A stretch of DNA of 64,000 nucleotides from Ursus arctos (GCF_023065955.2 NW_026622786.1:42952938-43016937); one strand, 5' to 3'; counted from the first letter of the stretch, positions 34,371 to 45,124 are shown. A program made the numbers and translations. The notes: generated by a model not told the origin, from the letters alone.

Positions 34371-36253
34371 CCCTTGGCTAATCAGCAAAGTTCTTACCAC
34401 TATCCATGAGTCCATGATATTCTTACCTTGGGTCATTTTTCTTTTGACATAAACTGGATGACCCTGTAAACTGCCAAAGCTCTGCCCATTGGGAGGATTT
34501 CCAGTCATCAGTGTCTATCAAGGACACCCTGAGTGAGGTGGTATCAATGCCACCATTCTTTTTCACCTTTCACTCCCATACCAGACTGAGCTGCGAACCA
34601 AGTTTCAGGGTCTTCTTATCCATTGATGGGTCACAAGAAATCTCCCAGGCAGCCCTACCTGTTGCAGTGCAGGTGAGGGAGAAGTGCTGGTGTAGAAACA
34701 GTGGTGGATGACATGTGTCCTACCTCCTCTTGCAGCTCATTCATGCACTCCAGAATTATTTGTGTTCAATCCTGGACGCACCACTTCTGATTTAAAATAA
34801 ACTTATGCTGGGCCCATCCAATTTTATGACTTCATGAGTCTCACAGAACTCAGGTCATGATGGGCAGTTCTGGCCGTGTGGTCGTTTGATGCTCCGTGGT
34901 CTATCTTTTCCCCCAAAGCTCTGGAGCAAGCTACAAATAGGTATTGCTGTCTGTTCAAGTGAGTGCAACTATTTCCGATCCTCTTCTCTGATAGGGATGG
35001 AAAAGAACTCATTTGCCAAATCAATAGCTGCCTAGTATGTTCTGAGGTTGTGTTAATCTGCTCTAGCATAAATGACACATCTAACATAGCAGCTGCAATT
35101 GGAACTCCTACTTTTTGAGTTTGCTGGAGCATACTGTCATCCTCCAGGATCCATCTGTTTCTTTATAGGGGCCAGACTTATGAATTAAATGCTGTTCTGA
35201 GGAGAATCATCAAACCCTATGTCCTTCAGGTATAACAGTGGCACTGATTTCTGCCATCCGCTCTAAATGTAATATTATTTTCTTAGCTTGGAGTGTGGAG
35301 CAGTTTCAGAGCCTTCTACCTGGCCTTCCCCACTATGATAGCTCTTGCCCCACAGGTCAAGCACCCTCTGTGTCAGTCATGCTAACTACTAGGTGTAGTC
35401 AGACTACTAATCCAGGGCTACATTTTTTGCCTGACCCTTCTATATCCTCATACTAATGGTGGACCATGATGCCAACTTCAGGTGTTAATGTCAACTCAGA
35501 CTCTGTGTCTAGGAGTCCTTTCACTGTTTGGGTGATCTCCTTTCTTCAGTGTACAGCTACTCAAGTAAATGCCAATGGGTCACTTTGGGGGAATGATTAA
35601 TATGTACTCTTGGATGGTGTTAGAAAGCCCTCATTCCTGGGGCCCACCCTATGTTTCAGTCAGTGAATTCTGGGTCTAAAACCTGGCTCAGGCCTGGAAT
35701 CTGAGCAAGGAATTGTGGCCTTATATCAGTGTGACTGACTTCCTCCTTGATTTTCATCTTTGCAAAGTGTCACTTCATTTATCTTTCCTTGATATCTTTT
35801 GATTATGTATATTGACCAGTACCCTTGTTGGCTGCTCATTTATTGTTCACACTCCCACACAGTGATGGTATATATAATTAACCATTTCCCTAATCCTTTC
35901 TAGGTCCAGGCCCTTCTGTCTGCACTTCTGACTCTGTCACTCAACATAATTATATCCATTAGGTTTCTGGCATCTGGACTTTAATGTTTCAGTATTTTAT
36001 CATCCATTTGCTATTGATGAGTCAAATATTATAATGGAATCTCCAACTTTCCTCTCTGGCCTGCAGAGGAGAACCACCATTGAACTTCTTAGTGATATTG
36101 ACACCCATCTCACTAGTGCATTTTTTTTTTTTTTTACTCTGGTGATTGGTGTACCATTTGGGTTCTTTCATGGAATATAGTCCTCTAGTTGCATAATATA
36201 TCTACTTTATTATGATTCCCTTCTCTGAGTCTTTTCTTCCACCCCACCCCTTT
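34371..36253 (-). pseudogene. pol: Degenerate ERV-L pro-pol region
   Basis: Minus-strand translations in shifting frames show a retroviral aspartic protease active-site block, LLDTESELTLTP at about 35535-35490, where the catalytic DTG is now DTE. A class III reverse-transcriptase start follows (PIAAAMLDVS and LEQINT near 35097-35040), then QQYLF. An RNase H piece KSSQWAEL lies near 34515-34480. The frame is interrupted by stops and shifts throughout. Between QQYLF and the next recognisable part, much of the RT core is missing, including any active-site YxDD block. A remnant, not expressed as an enzyme. Confidence 0.7.
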
Positions 36254-36277
36254 TCAACCATATGTCATAGTTGTTCT

Positions 36278-36472
36278 TTTTTTTTTTTAAGATTTTTTAT
36301 TTATTTATTTGACAGAGATAGACAGGGAGAGAGGGATCATAAGCAGGGGGAGTGGGAGAGGAAGAAGCAGGCTCCCAGCGGAGGAGCCCGATGTGGGACT
36401 CGATCCCGGAACACTGGGATCATGCCCTAAGCTGAAGGCAGACGCCTAATGACTGTGCTACCCAGGTGCCCC
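36278..36472 (-). mobile_element. Can-SINE, antisense, young type
   Basis: AAGATTTTTTATTTATTTATTTG, AGGAAGAAGCAGGCTCCC, GGACTCGATCCCGG and CTACCCAGGTGCCCC mark an antisense Can-SINE. The duplication is 19 bp and perfect (TCAACCATATGTCATAGTT, 36254-36272 and 36473-36491). The host sequence is the internal region of the ERV-L relic. Confidence 0.95.
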
Positions 36473-36492
36473 TCAACCATATGTCATAGTTA

Positions 36493-36925
36493 TTCTAACT
36501 CACTTTATGGAGATCATCATTTTTACCATGTTCTAGGTGTTATCCTAGTAACATATTCACATTATCTTCCAAAATCCTTGCCAGGGTGTTAAATCTTGTA
36601 TCCTGGGAGAGTGCTCCTAAATTGATAAGCTATTCCTTATCAAACATGATGTCAAGCCCCTTGATTAAGTGTCCTTAGAATCCAGCCCCATATTTTTTTT
36701 CTCCCAGCTCTTACCATCACATGCTGGGAACTTACTTGGAGAATACTCCTTTTCCTCTTTATCAGGTCCAGTGTGTCTCTCGCTGGGTTACATTGTGACT
36801 TTTCCCTAGTTATTAGCCTAGTGAGAAGGGGGATATTGGGGACATAGCTTCAGGGGAATATAGTTTGTCTTGTCAGGGAGAGACCCTGCATCATCCTCAA
36901 ACAAAAGAAAGGTGCTAATTCATTT
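36493..36925 (-). repeat. Internal ERV-L sequence, probably late gag/pro
   Basis: Assigned by position between the pol remnant and the L1 block. Minus-strand frames contain short gag-like pieces, but I can point to no decisive motif. It could be unrelated unique DNA. Confidence 0.3.
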
Positions 36926-36929
36926 TACA

Positions 36930-38988
36930 AAATACAATATCCATTCTTGAAAAAAACCCTCAACAAAGTAAGTATAGATGGAACATACCTCAACATCATA
37001 AAGGCCATATATGAAAGACCCATGGCTAATATCATCCTCAATGGGGAAAAACTGAGAACTTTTCCTTTATAGTCAGGAACAAGACAGGGATGTCCACAGT
37101 CACTACTGTTATTTCACATAGTACTGGAAGTGCTAGCCTAGGCAATCAGACAACAAAAAGAAATAAGAGGCATCCAAATCAGCAAGGAAGAAGTCAAACT
37201 TTCACTATTTGCAGAAGACATGATACTCTATGTAGGAAACCTGAACGACTCCAGCAAAAATTGTGAGAACTCATACATGAATTCAGCAAATTTGCAGGAT
37301 ATAAGATCAATGTACAGAAAACTGTTGCATTTCTATACACCAAAAATTAATCAGTAGAAAAAGAAACCTAGGAATTGATCCCATTTCCAATTGCACCCAA
37401 AGCCATGAGATACCTAGGAATACACCTAACCAAAAGGTAAAAGATCTGTATTCTGAAAACTATAGAACACTTATGAAAGATATTGAAGAGGACATGAAGA
37501 AATAGAAAAACATTCCATGCTCATGGATTGGAAAAACAAACATTGTTAAAATGTCTATACTACCCAAAGCAATCTACACATTTAATGCAATCCCTAGCAA
37601 AATACCACCAGCATTTTTCACAGGGCTAGAACAAACAATCCTAAAATTTGTATGGCGCCACAAAGACCCCAAATAGACAAAGCAATCCTGAAAAAGAAAA
37701 GCAAAGCTGGAGGCATCATGATTCTGGACTTCAAGCTCTAGTCATCAAAACAATGTGGTACCAGCACAAAAACAGACACATAGATCAATGGAACAGAATA
37801 GAAACCCCAGAAATGGATGCACAACTATATGGTCAACTTATCTTGGACAAAGCAGGAAAGAATATCCAGTGGAAAAAAAAGCAGTCTCTTCAACAAATAG
37901 TGTTTGGAAAAGCAGACAGTGACAGGCAGAGGAATGAAACTGGACCACTTTCTTAAACCATACACAAAAATAAATTCAAAATGAATGAAAGACCTAAATG
38001 TGAGACAGGAAACCATCAAAATCCTAGAGGAGACCATAGGCAGCCACCTCTTTGACCTCAGCTGTAGCAACTTCTTCCTAGACACATCACCAGAGGCAAA
38101 GAAAACAAAAGCAAAAATGAACTATTGGGACTTCATCAAGATAAAAATCTTCTGCGCAGTGAAGGAAACAATCAACAAAACTGAAAAGCAGCCTATGGAA
38201 TGAGAGAATATATTTGCAAATGACATACCTAATAAAGGGTTAGTATCCCAAATCTATAAAGAACTTATCAAACTCAACCCCCAAAAAACAAATAATCCAG
38301 TTAAGAAATGGGCAGAAGACATGAACAGATGTTTCTCCAAAGAAAACATACAAATGGCTAGCAGACACATGAGAAAATGCTCAACATCACTTATCATCAG
38401 GAAAATACAAATCAAAACCACAATAAGATACCACCTCACACGTGCCAGAATGGTTAAAGTCAACAACACAGGAAACAACAGATCTTGGCAAGGATGTGGA
38501 GAAAGGGGACCCCTCTTCCACTGTTGGTGGGAATGTAAACTGGTACAGCCACTGGAGAACAGCATGGTGGTTCCTCAAGAAGTTAAAAATAGAACTATCC
38601 TACAACCCAGCAATTGTAGTACTAGGTATTTACCCAAAGGATACAAAAATACAGATACAAAGGGGTCCATGTACCCCAATGTTTATAGCAGCATTACCAA
38701 TAATAGCCAAACTATGTAAAGAGCCCAAATGTCCATTGATTGATGAATGGATAAAGAAGATGTGGCAAGGGGCACCTGGGTGGCTCAGTCATTAAGCGTC
38801 TGCCTTTGGCCCAGGGCGTGATCCCAGGGTCCTGAGATAGAGCACCGCATCGGGCTCCCTGCTCTGCTGGAAGCCTGCTTCTTCCTCTCCCACTCCCCCT
38901 GCTTGTGTTCCCTCTCTTGCTGGCTGTCTCTCTCTCTCTGTCAAATAAATAAATAAAACCTTAAAAAAAAAAATGTGGCACACACACG
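36930..38988 (+). mobile_element. L1 ORF2 fragment, truncated at both ends, with inserted SINE
   Basis: Sense L1 ORF2 from the reverse-transcriptase domain: TCAACAAAGTAAGTATAGATGG, CAGGAACAAGACAGGGATG, and the RT active-site block now FAEDMILYV (37203-37230; FADD became FAED). Toward the C-terminal end are CAATGGAACAGAATAG, AATGGGCAGAAGACATGAAC, TGGTGGGAATGTAAACTGG and GATGAATGGATAAAGAAG. In-frame stops and shifts are frequent. Unlike a normal L1 it lacks the 3' UTR and tail: sequence stops about 15 bases after ATGTGG and ERV sequence follows. A Can-SINE sits at 38768-38972. Divergence is lower than in the other L1s here. Confidence 0.85.
38768..38972 (+). mobile_element. Can-SINE, young type, at the L1/ERV junction
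   Basis: Head GGGGCACCTGGGTGGCTCAG, GGCGTGATCCCAGGGTCCTG, GCATCGGGCTCCCTGCTC, TCAAATAAATAAATAAAACC and an A-tail. The duplication ATGTGGCA (38760-38767 and 38973-38980) is short but exact and belongs to L1 sequence on both sides. Confidence 0.93.
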
Positions 38989-39265
38989 CTATTCCATGTA
39001 TCAGGGTCATATTCTTTATCAGGCTCCTAAGCTTGGCATAGCAGATCTTCCTTGGTTTGGAATTTAACTTTCTTTGGAGCTCTGCTGACTTTTCAGTGAA
39101 GTCCCAGGCTTGGTCCTCAGCTTTCTCTGCCCTCCCACTGCAGGAGGTGAAAGCATCTTTATGTATTTCCAAAGAAGTCTTCTGGCATTCACACTTAGCT
39201 TTTAATTGATGGTTAAGTGCTCTTAACTTTTTGGTTTTTTCCAGAGGCCTGTTGGGTTTAGCCAT
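38989..39265 (-). pseudogene. gag: ERV-L-type gag-like coiled-coil remnant
   Basis: From the ATG at 39265 about 85 residues stay open: Lys/Glu/Gln-rich, with heptad-like Leu spacing (KLRALNHQLKAK, EKSAELQRKLN), then KLRSLI. After a one-base shift the end reads EYDPDTWNSV, the Asp-Pro/Trp-Asn signature I associate with the gag N-terminal region of ERV-L/MaLR elements. The apparent ORF then runs into the antisense SINE, so its last third is not genuine. It follows the leader and LTR in the expected order. Confidence 0.5.
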
Positions 39266-39544
39266 ACCTACCCAATCCCATTGTATTTATAGGTACTGTT
39301 TTTCCCATAGATCTCAAAAGCTTGACCAGCAAATACATTACCTTCCACTCGTGTACCTTCTCAGTGTATCGCTGGTGAAAGTTTTAACAGTTGTGCTGTG
39401 TGTCAGGGTCTCTCTTTGCCCTACCTCCCACCAGTGATAGGGTTCTTGTTGCCAGCAAACAGCAGGTAATCCAGTTCCAAAACCCTGCCCCAGGATTGGG
39501 TCTCTCTAGTCACTCCTGGTACCGACTCCTTCAGATTTGATTCA

Positions 39545-39957
39545 CAGGAAGCAGACCTTGAGATAGTGATTAATATGGCAATGCTTATTGGGCACTGTTT
39601 TTAACTGTAGAAGGATGCCCAGTTGGGCAGAGGAAGCAGTTGAACAGTCTCAATGGAGGCCGAGCTGATCCTAAAGGGAGTTCCAAAACTGGGATAAGCC
39701 TGGGAGTTGTTCTGACTCGAGATGAGGGAGATGGGGCTTTGTGTCCCATGTGGGTCACTCATTGGATGCTTGATGCTTTAGGTAATGTCTGTGATTTAGG
39801 GCAAGGTGGCTCTCTGCAATCAAGGCTATTCCTATTGAAGTTGACCTTTAAGAGCTTTGGAAGCACTGTTGGAAGCACTCTCTGCTCCATTCTTCCTGAA
39901 GAGGAATCTGGTTGGTGGCATATCAGCATCAAACTACAGTTATCATAAATGACAATC
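39545..39957 (-). repeat. Presumed 5' LTR of the ERV-L relic
   Basis: On the minus strand it ends with GTGCCCAATAAGC, then CACTATCTCAAGGTCTGCTTCC and, after a short leader, the primer-site-like GGTACCAGGAGTGAC. This fits an ERV-L (MLT2-like) LTR. The outer boundary is uncertain by about 20 bases because the target duplication is not recognisable. Confidence 0.5.
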
Positions 39958-39974
39958 AGCCTTCCCTAGGGCTT

Positions 39975-40155
39975 GGTCTGTGCAAGCACAGTGTTATATA
40001 CATTATGGACATTATTTCCTCTAATATTCTCAAGAATACTATGGGATTAGTACCACTATTTCCCCCATTTTAAAACAAGAAAACTGAGGCCTGTAAGGTT
40101 AAGTGACTTTTCTGAGGTGACAGCTAGTAAGCAAAGGAGCTAGAATTTGAATTTC
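39975..40155 (-). repeat. MIR, antisense
   Basis: CAGTGTTATATACATTATGGAC, AATACTATGGGATTAGTACC, CCATTTTAAAACAAGAAAACTGAGGCC, GGTTAAGTGACTTTTCTGAGG and CAGCTAGTAAGCAAAGG are the classic reverse-complement MIR series. Confidence 0.7.
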
Positions 40156-40829
40156 ATCAATCACGCCAAGGGACCCATACCTAGCCTTCCTCCCACTCTG
40201 AGCTAAAGACACCCGTGCATCAGAATATAGCCCAGCTGAAAGAAAATGGTGGTAGATCCTTTGTTGCCTTCTGCCCTCTTTTCTGGGTGTTCTTTGCTCA
40301 TACTCAGGAATGTAGTTTGTCTATACTATGCTTTTGTGCAAATTAGAAAAAGTAACTCCCTGTAACTTTGGTGGGTGTCACAGTTCCTTGGGCACACAGA
40401 TTGCCCAGCAAAGAGCACCTTTTGGTGAAGAATAACACATCCTTTTCTTGAGGCGCCTCGGATCTGCTCCAGGATACAAAGCTTGGTGAGCCAAACTCAG
40501 GCTGGATTTCAGCCCCCTTCTTACCTCCTTGGATCAGCACCATTGTGCACTGCACTTGGTCATATAAATGGCTTCAAGTGCTGCTGTCAAATACAGGTGG
40601 CTCTTAAATCCCGATTTCCAGCTTGTAGCAATGTGTTTAATCAAGGGGCCACTAGATATCCTTGTTGGCAATTTCTCCAAAAACTTAAAACTGACACATT
40701 TAAAACTTAAAATTTTTCAAAACAGAATTGCTCATCTTCCTCCTCCATCTCCACAAAAATCTGTTATTTCTTCTGCATTTTCTAGTTCTGCCACTGACAC
40801 TGCATCTCTCTGTTGCCCAGGTTAGAAAC
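40156..40829. other. Unassigned non-coding stretch
   Basis: No exon or named repeat. Two overlapping plus-strand ORFs (40483-40825) show no domain. Confidence 0.4.
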
Positions 40830-41105
40830 ATGAACTCAGTTAGTGCTTATTATGCACCTCGTATGTGTCTGGCCCTGTGCTGATGAACAAGGCAAACAAG
40901 GTCTTTCTCCTCTTAGAGTTTACAACCTAGTGAGAGATCCAGACACAAGCTGGGAAACAAATAGGCAAAATAATTCCCAGTTGAGGTTGTTATTAGGAAA
41001 GACCTTAGTAGGGTGATGTGATAAAGTGGGGAAGGGCTTTATTTTTAATAAAATATTTAGGAGTGACTTCTTTGAAGAAATGACATTTTAACTGAAACAT
41101 TGGGA
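40830..41105 (-). mobile_element. Antisense L2 3' end
   Basis: AGTGCTTATTATGCACCTCGTATG, TCTGGCCCTGTGCTGATG, CAAGGTCTTTCTCCTCTTAGAG, TTACAACCTAGTGAGAG and TTTTAACTGAAACATTGG are a clear reverse-complement L2. Confidence 0.65.
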
Positions 41106-41284
41106 GAGAAAAGAAGCAAGGGCAGATGTTTCAAGTTTGATGAGTCATTTGCAATGCTTCCCTCTGTTGCATCCCACACAAGCCAGGTCTCTGGCTTTTC
41201 TTTCCTAAGCAGCTCATAAACTAACCTCCTTCTTTCCAGTTTCCCTGCATGCTCTTGCATTTGGGACATCATGTTTTCTTTCCC

Positions 41285-41740
41285 TAATTACTTCATATGC
41301 ATCCTAGCCACTGCATGCCATTGTCGTGGTCTCTCTAGCCCAGCCTCCATAAAAAGACACAAATTTGGTCATATCATTGCCTTCCTTAAAATCTGACTGT
41401 GGTTCCTCTTCTTCAGTAGAAAACTTAAGTTTCCTGGCATGGAATACTAGATATTCCTACCTTGGATCTTGCCAGGTCTCTGGACTCCCTCCCATAATTC
41501 TCTGTACATTCTGCCTTTCAGCCATATTGAATTGCTTACAGTTCCTTTACTGTGCCATGTGCTTACCTGACTCCATTCGACTTATAGCTGTTTTCCTGGA
41601 ATACCTCACCACCTCCCCTGGAGCATATCAACACACCTGGTGCTGTGCAGACTGTGATTGATTCACTTTCTCACAGCCTTCCCTTGAGAATTGTCAGCTG
41701 TATCCTCGTGATGGCAATCTTTGTCACACTTACTATCCTC
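41285..41740 (+). mobile_element. L2 fragment, sense
   Basis: CATATCATTGCCTTCCTTAAAATC, TGTGGTTCCTCTTC, AAGTTTCCTGGCATGG, CTGTTTTCCTGGAATACC and CACAGCCTTCCCTTGAG follow the sense L2 order upstream of its 3' end. Plus-strand ORFs over it are incidental. Confidence 0.55.
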
Positions 41741-41804
41741 TGTAAAATGTGGGTTCGTGGTTTTATCTATTTGCTTTTCTATTGCCCATATCTCAGTTTA
41801 TTAA

Positions 41805-41836
41805 TTTTTATTTCTAAAAATTTTTATTTCTAAAAA
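41805..41836. repeat. 16-bp perfect tandem duplication
   Basis: TTTTTATTTCTAAAAA occurs twice head to tail, directly beside an antisense SINE tail. Origin by slippage or as part of the insertion is undecided. Confidence 0.85.
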
Positions 41837-41842
41837 TAAAAA

Positions 41843-42005
41843 AATTTATTTATTTGAGAGAGTGAAAGAGAGCATGAACAGGGGGAGGGGCAGAGGGAGG
41901 AGCAGACTCCTTGCTGAGCGCAGAGCCCAATGTCAGCCTGAGCTGAAGTCAGCCTGACCTGAGTAGAAGTCAGCTGCTCGGCTGCCTGAGCCACCCAGGC
42001 ACACC
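41843..42005 (-). mobile_element. Can-SINE, antisense, degraded
   Basis: AATTTATTTATTTGAGAGAG, GGGGCAGAGGGAGGAGCAGACTCC and CTGCCTGAGCCACCCAGGCACACC. The middle has a local duplication of GAAGTCAGC-type sequence and lacks part of the body. No clean target duplication was found. Older than most others here. Confidence 0.88.
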
Positions 42006-42370
42006 ACCCCCCCAGTTTCAGTTAAAAATGCTCTTGTTCAGGTTCCTGAGTCTTCTTCCAAACACAGTCTTTCCAGTTTTTGTGGTATATATTTCATCTC
42101 TTGCAGAAACTGCATCCAACAGCTAAATCTTGTTCATTTAACACCCTGTGTGGAACTATGTGACTTGATGTGATCCTCTCAGTCAGGATTTTTTACTGGG
42201 AAAAAGGATTTAAAATGCGATGTTTTAATCCTCCTCCGCCCCAAGTTCTGTTTCCTAGCTAGAACTTTAAACTCTCCAGGGATAAACTCCAAGTTTCTTT
42301 TGATTGCATTATCGGCTTTCAGGATCACGTTACATTCAGTATCTATTGATTTAGTCAAATATCATATATT
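42006..42370. other. Unassigned non-coding stretch
   Basis: Nothing recognised. Confidence 0.4.
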
Positions 42371-42377
42371 GAACACC

Positions 42378-42520
42378 TTAGTGGTTCTGAGTATAGCCTG
42401 AAGTCAAACATACATAGGTCCAATTCCACTCCACCACTTACCAACTCTTAGGCAAGTTACTTAAAATCTGAGCACCAGCGTCTATCTGAAGAGTGGAAAT
42501 AAAAAGTCATTTTTATGTTA
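42378..42520 (+). repeat. MIR SINE
   Basis: GTTCTGAGTATAGCCTGAAGTC, GGTCCAATTCCACTCCACCACTTACC and TTAGGCAAGTTACTTAAAATC are MIR landmarks. Confidence 0.55.
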
Positions 42521-42529
42521 CAATGATAA

Positions 42530-42770
42530 TAATAAAAATAATATTTATCCACTTACTAGGTACCCACTTTGTGCCAACCTATACTAAATAGATTATATAT
42601 CTTGTCACTAATTGTCAGTTATCCTGCAAATGGGTATTATTATCCCGTTTTATAGACGAGGAGGCTGAAGCTTAGAGATTAAGACTTTTCTGAGATCACT
42701 CAGCTGAAAAGTGGTGGTGGTCTAGGTCTGTGTTACTCCAAATCACGAACTCTTAGCTGGCCCATTGGCA
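42530..42770 (-). repeat. MIR, antisense
   Basis: ATTATTATCCCGTTTTATAGACGAGG, GCTGAAGCTTAGAGATTAAG, GATCACTCAGCTGAAAAGTGG and AAATCACGAACTCTTAGC are reverse-complement MIR. With the sense MIR just upstream it forms an inverted pair. Confidence 0.6.
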
Positions 42771-42779
42771 ACTGCAAGA

Positions 42780-43630
42780 GAATTTATCTCATCACTTAAT
42801 ACATGCCTCCCTTCTTTGATCTTAAAGAAGATGCTGCTTCCAAATTTTCATTCCATAAATAGTCTTACATACTTAGTACATCTCTAGTGGTATTATTTTC
42901 CTTTTACTTTAATTTTGTTAAATTTGTTGAACTCACCAATAGCCCAGGTCATTTTTTGGATAGATTTATTGTTTCATCTGGCCATAAGTAGTACATACTT
43001 ATTGAAAAAAAAATTTTTTTAAAGCTAGGGATAGAAATGAAGAACACTTCAATTCCTACCTTCCAGGTCATTATTAATGTGGGATTTTTCTTTCTCTACA
43101 TTTGTAATATTTTTTAAATATTCAAATATTTTTGTAAAAGTAACTTTTTTTTATTGCTCAACTCCTGGATTATTTATTTTATCTTGCTCAGGATCACATC
43201 TTTCCTGCAATATACAACAACATAGAAGGCATTCTGTAAGTCTTTTCATCCTTTTTTAAAAATCTTTTCATCTTAATTTAAATGTCTGCTTAATTTGATT
43301 TGATTGCATTTTTAAAATCTATAATTGTTCACCACCTAGATAGGAAATTCTTACCTTGAAGGCAGATACTGTCATTTCCTTGAAACCGTTGGAGTGTTTG
43401 GAGTTATCCTCTCCTCCTAGAAATGCCTGCTTTATTGGTGGCATGGTTACATAAAGATCAGTGGTTATGGATAAAAAATTTAAGCTTGCTTGTTAGAGTT
43501 CTCAATCTTCATGATCTCTTTGACCACCTTCTAAAACATTGGTAGTAACTTAAATGAATTGGAGCCGGTAGAATTGCCAAACTCTCTTGATTTTGGGAAA
43601 AAATGCTACTCATAGACCTGAGTTGCATAC
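42780..43630. other. Unassigned AT-rich stretch
   Basis: Possibly an L2-like scrap near 43330-43400 (GGAAATTCTTACCTTGAAGGCAGATACTG). Nothing else recognised. Confidence 0.35.
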
Positions 43631-43634
43631 ATCC

Positions 43635-44250
43635 TTAATATATAAGGGACTTGCACAAATCTTTAAGAAAGAGCACTGCCTAACAGAAAAATGGGTATAT
43701 AAACATGTTTTATAAAAGAAGATATATAAACAAAAAATATAGTATTTTAATTGACTTCCATTAGTAATCAAAGAAATATAAATTTAAATGACTATAATTA
43801 CTTTTTGGAATATTGAAGATTCAAAAAATTGCTATAAGCTAATGACTATGATGAGACAAACTCATGCTGGCAATGGAAAGCAATTTGGAAATATGTATTG
43901 AAAACCTTACTCTTCATATACTTTGATGCAAACTTCCGTCCTCCAAAATCTCATCTAAGAAAATAATGACATATACAGACAAAAATTTAGAAGCAAAATG
44001 TTTATTATGGTGTTGTATAATAAAAGAAAAAAAGGAAAATAGCTTCAATTAGAACTAGTGTTAAGTAAAATATGTATATTTTTATAATGAAATATGATAT
44101 TTATATAAAATCCTGAAAGTAAATGTCTGGTCAAAAATTAAAAGAGGCTGTTTCTGAGTGGAATGATTATGTGCTGATTTTTGATTGATGTCTTTCTACT
44201 TCTTACATTATCCTTCCTTTCAAATCCTCAATAGCAAAACAAAAAATGTT
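43635..44250 (+). mobile_element. Old L1M/HAL1-type 3' fragment
   Basis: ACAGAAAAATGGGTATATAAAC, TTAGTAATCAAAGAAATATAAATTT, GGCAATGGAAAGCAATTTGG, ATCTCATCTAAGAAAATAATGAC, AGTAAATGTCTGGTC and GTGGAATGATTATGTGCTG are the order of an old L1 ORF2 end and 3' UTR. Very diverged, non-coding. Confidence 0.5.
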
Positions 44251-44259
44251 TTTTATAAA

Positions 44260-45120
44260 GCAGTATACCAGAGCATTGTCCATACTGTTTATCACCACTT
44301 ACAAGTTATTTTGGTCATGTTGACTATCTTGGAAAAACTGTCCTGATTTTGTTTTCTTCCTGTCCTTATTTGAGATGAGGAACTGGAGTAGCTGGTCCTC
44401 AATAAACTATGACATTTATAGTCCTCAGTGTTCCTGCTCCTTCTGCTCTTGAAATGTTCCCCAAATCCCAGTCTGCCTTTGTTATTGCCCTCAGGACTGG
44501 AGTCCTCTTGAGACCCTAAGGAAGTATGCACACCCTCCCATCTGCTAGGTAGAAGGGCTAGACCATGTTTTTACCTAGAGGCTACCAACTCCCAGCTACA
44601 AATCAAAGTAATTGGCTGGAGTTGGTCAGAAATAGTGGAGGGCACATTTCTCAGAGATAAGAAAATGATGAGTTGGTTCTGTCTGTGCTCATCTTCCTAC
44701 GCCTTAGTTCTTTGTCTCTAACATTACGTCCTTGAAGACTTATGGGTTTCTGAGATGGGGAGAGTTGAAGAAAGTCTTTGTTTCATCTGGTTCTGATCAG
44801 AACACTATATTTGTTATAGAAATATTTAAGAGACATTAATAATCAAGATGAATTGTGTTTTTGAGTGGTTGCTATCACAAGACACCTAACAAAATACTGA
44901 ATTCCCGAGACTGCCAACCCAGCCAAAATGCAGGGATGCTGACAGTATGCTGCTGTGCAAACCGGGTGTGAAGATATTTCCCTGCATCATTTCATATTTT
45001 ATATTGATGGTGGGCAGCAATCCTTTGTTTGTTCTTCCAACCTAGGTGGTAATGATTAAAAAAAACCCAACACCCAGTAACATTTTTTTACAAAATGCTC
45101 TCACATACAATGTCTCATTT
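44260..45120. other. Unassigned; one minus-strand open frame with splice-like ends
   Basis: No named repeat. On the minus strand 44515-44303 is open for 71 codons between CTTCCTTAG and TT/GTAAGT. The peptide is Ser/Arg-rich, without a recognised family. Treated as a hypothesis only. Confidence 0.2.
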
Positions 45121-45124
45121 AAGA

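Larger units (their letters stand above)
34150..39957 (-). mobile_element. Class III (ERV-L type) endogenous retrovirus relic
   Basis: Read on the minus strand, pieces appear in proviral order: an LTR-like segment (39957-39545) with an AATAAGC signal, a leader with a primer-site-like GGTACCAGGAGTGAC (39523-39509), a coiled-coil gag-like stretch (to 38989), then after a plus-strand L1 block more internal sequence, protease (about 35530), reverse transcriptase (about 35130), RNase H (about 34490) and a second LTR-like end (34370-34150). Both presumed LTR ends share a CTC(A)AG(A)GTCTGCT block. All frames are broken; nothing is functional. That all pieces are one provirus is an inference from order and strand. 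Confidence 0.55.

Noticed and set aside
37648..38795. Several overlapping plus-strand ORFs of 70-130 codons
   Set aside because: They are pieces of L1 ORF2 broken by stops and shifts, not host genes.
38792..39265. 157-codon minus-strand ORF, the longest in the window
   Set aside because: Its end is translated antisense Can-SINE and its middle crosses L1 and ERV joints; only the first 85 or so codons mean anything, as a retroviral gag-like remnant.
34143..39957. Possibility of an active or coding retrovirus
   Set aside because: Protease catalytic residue changed, most of the RT core missing, frames broken, and L1 and SINEs inserted.
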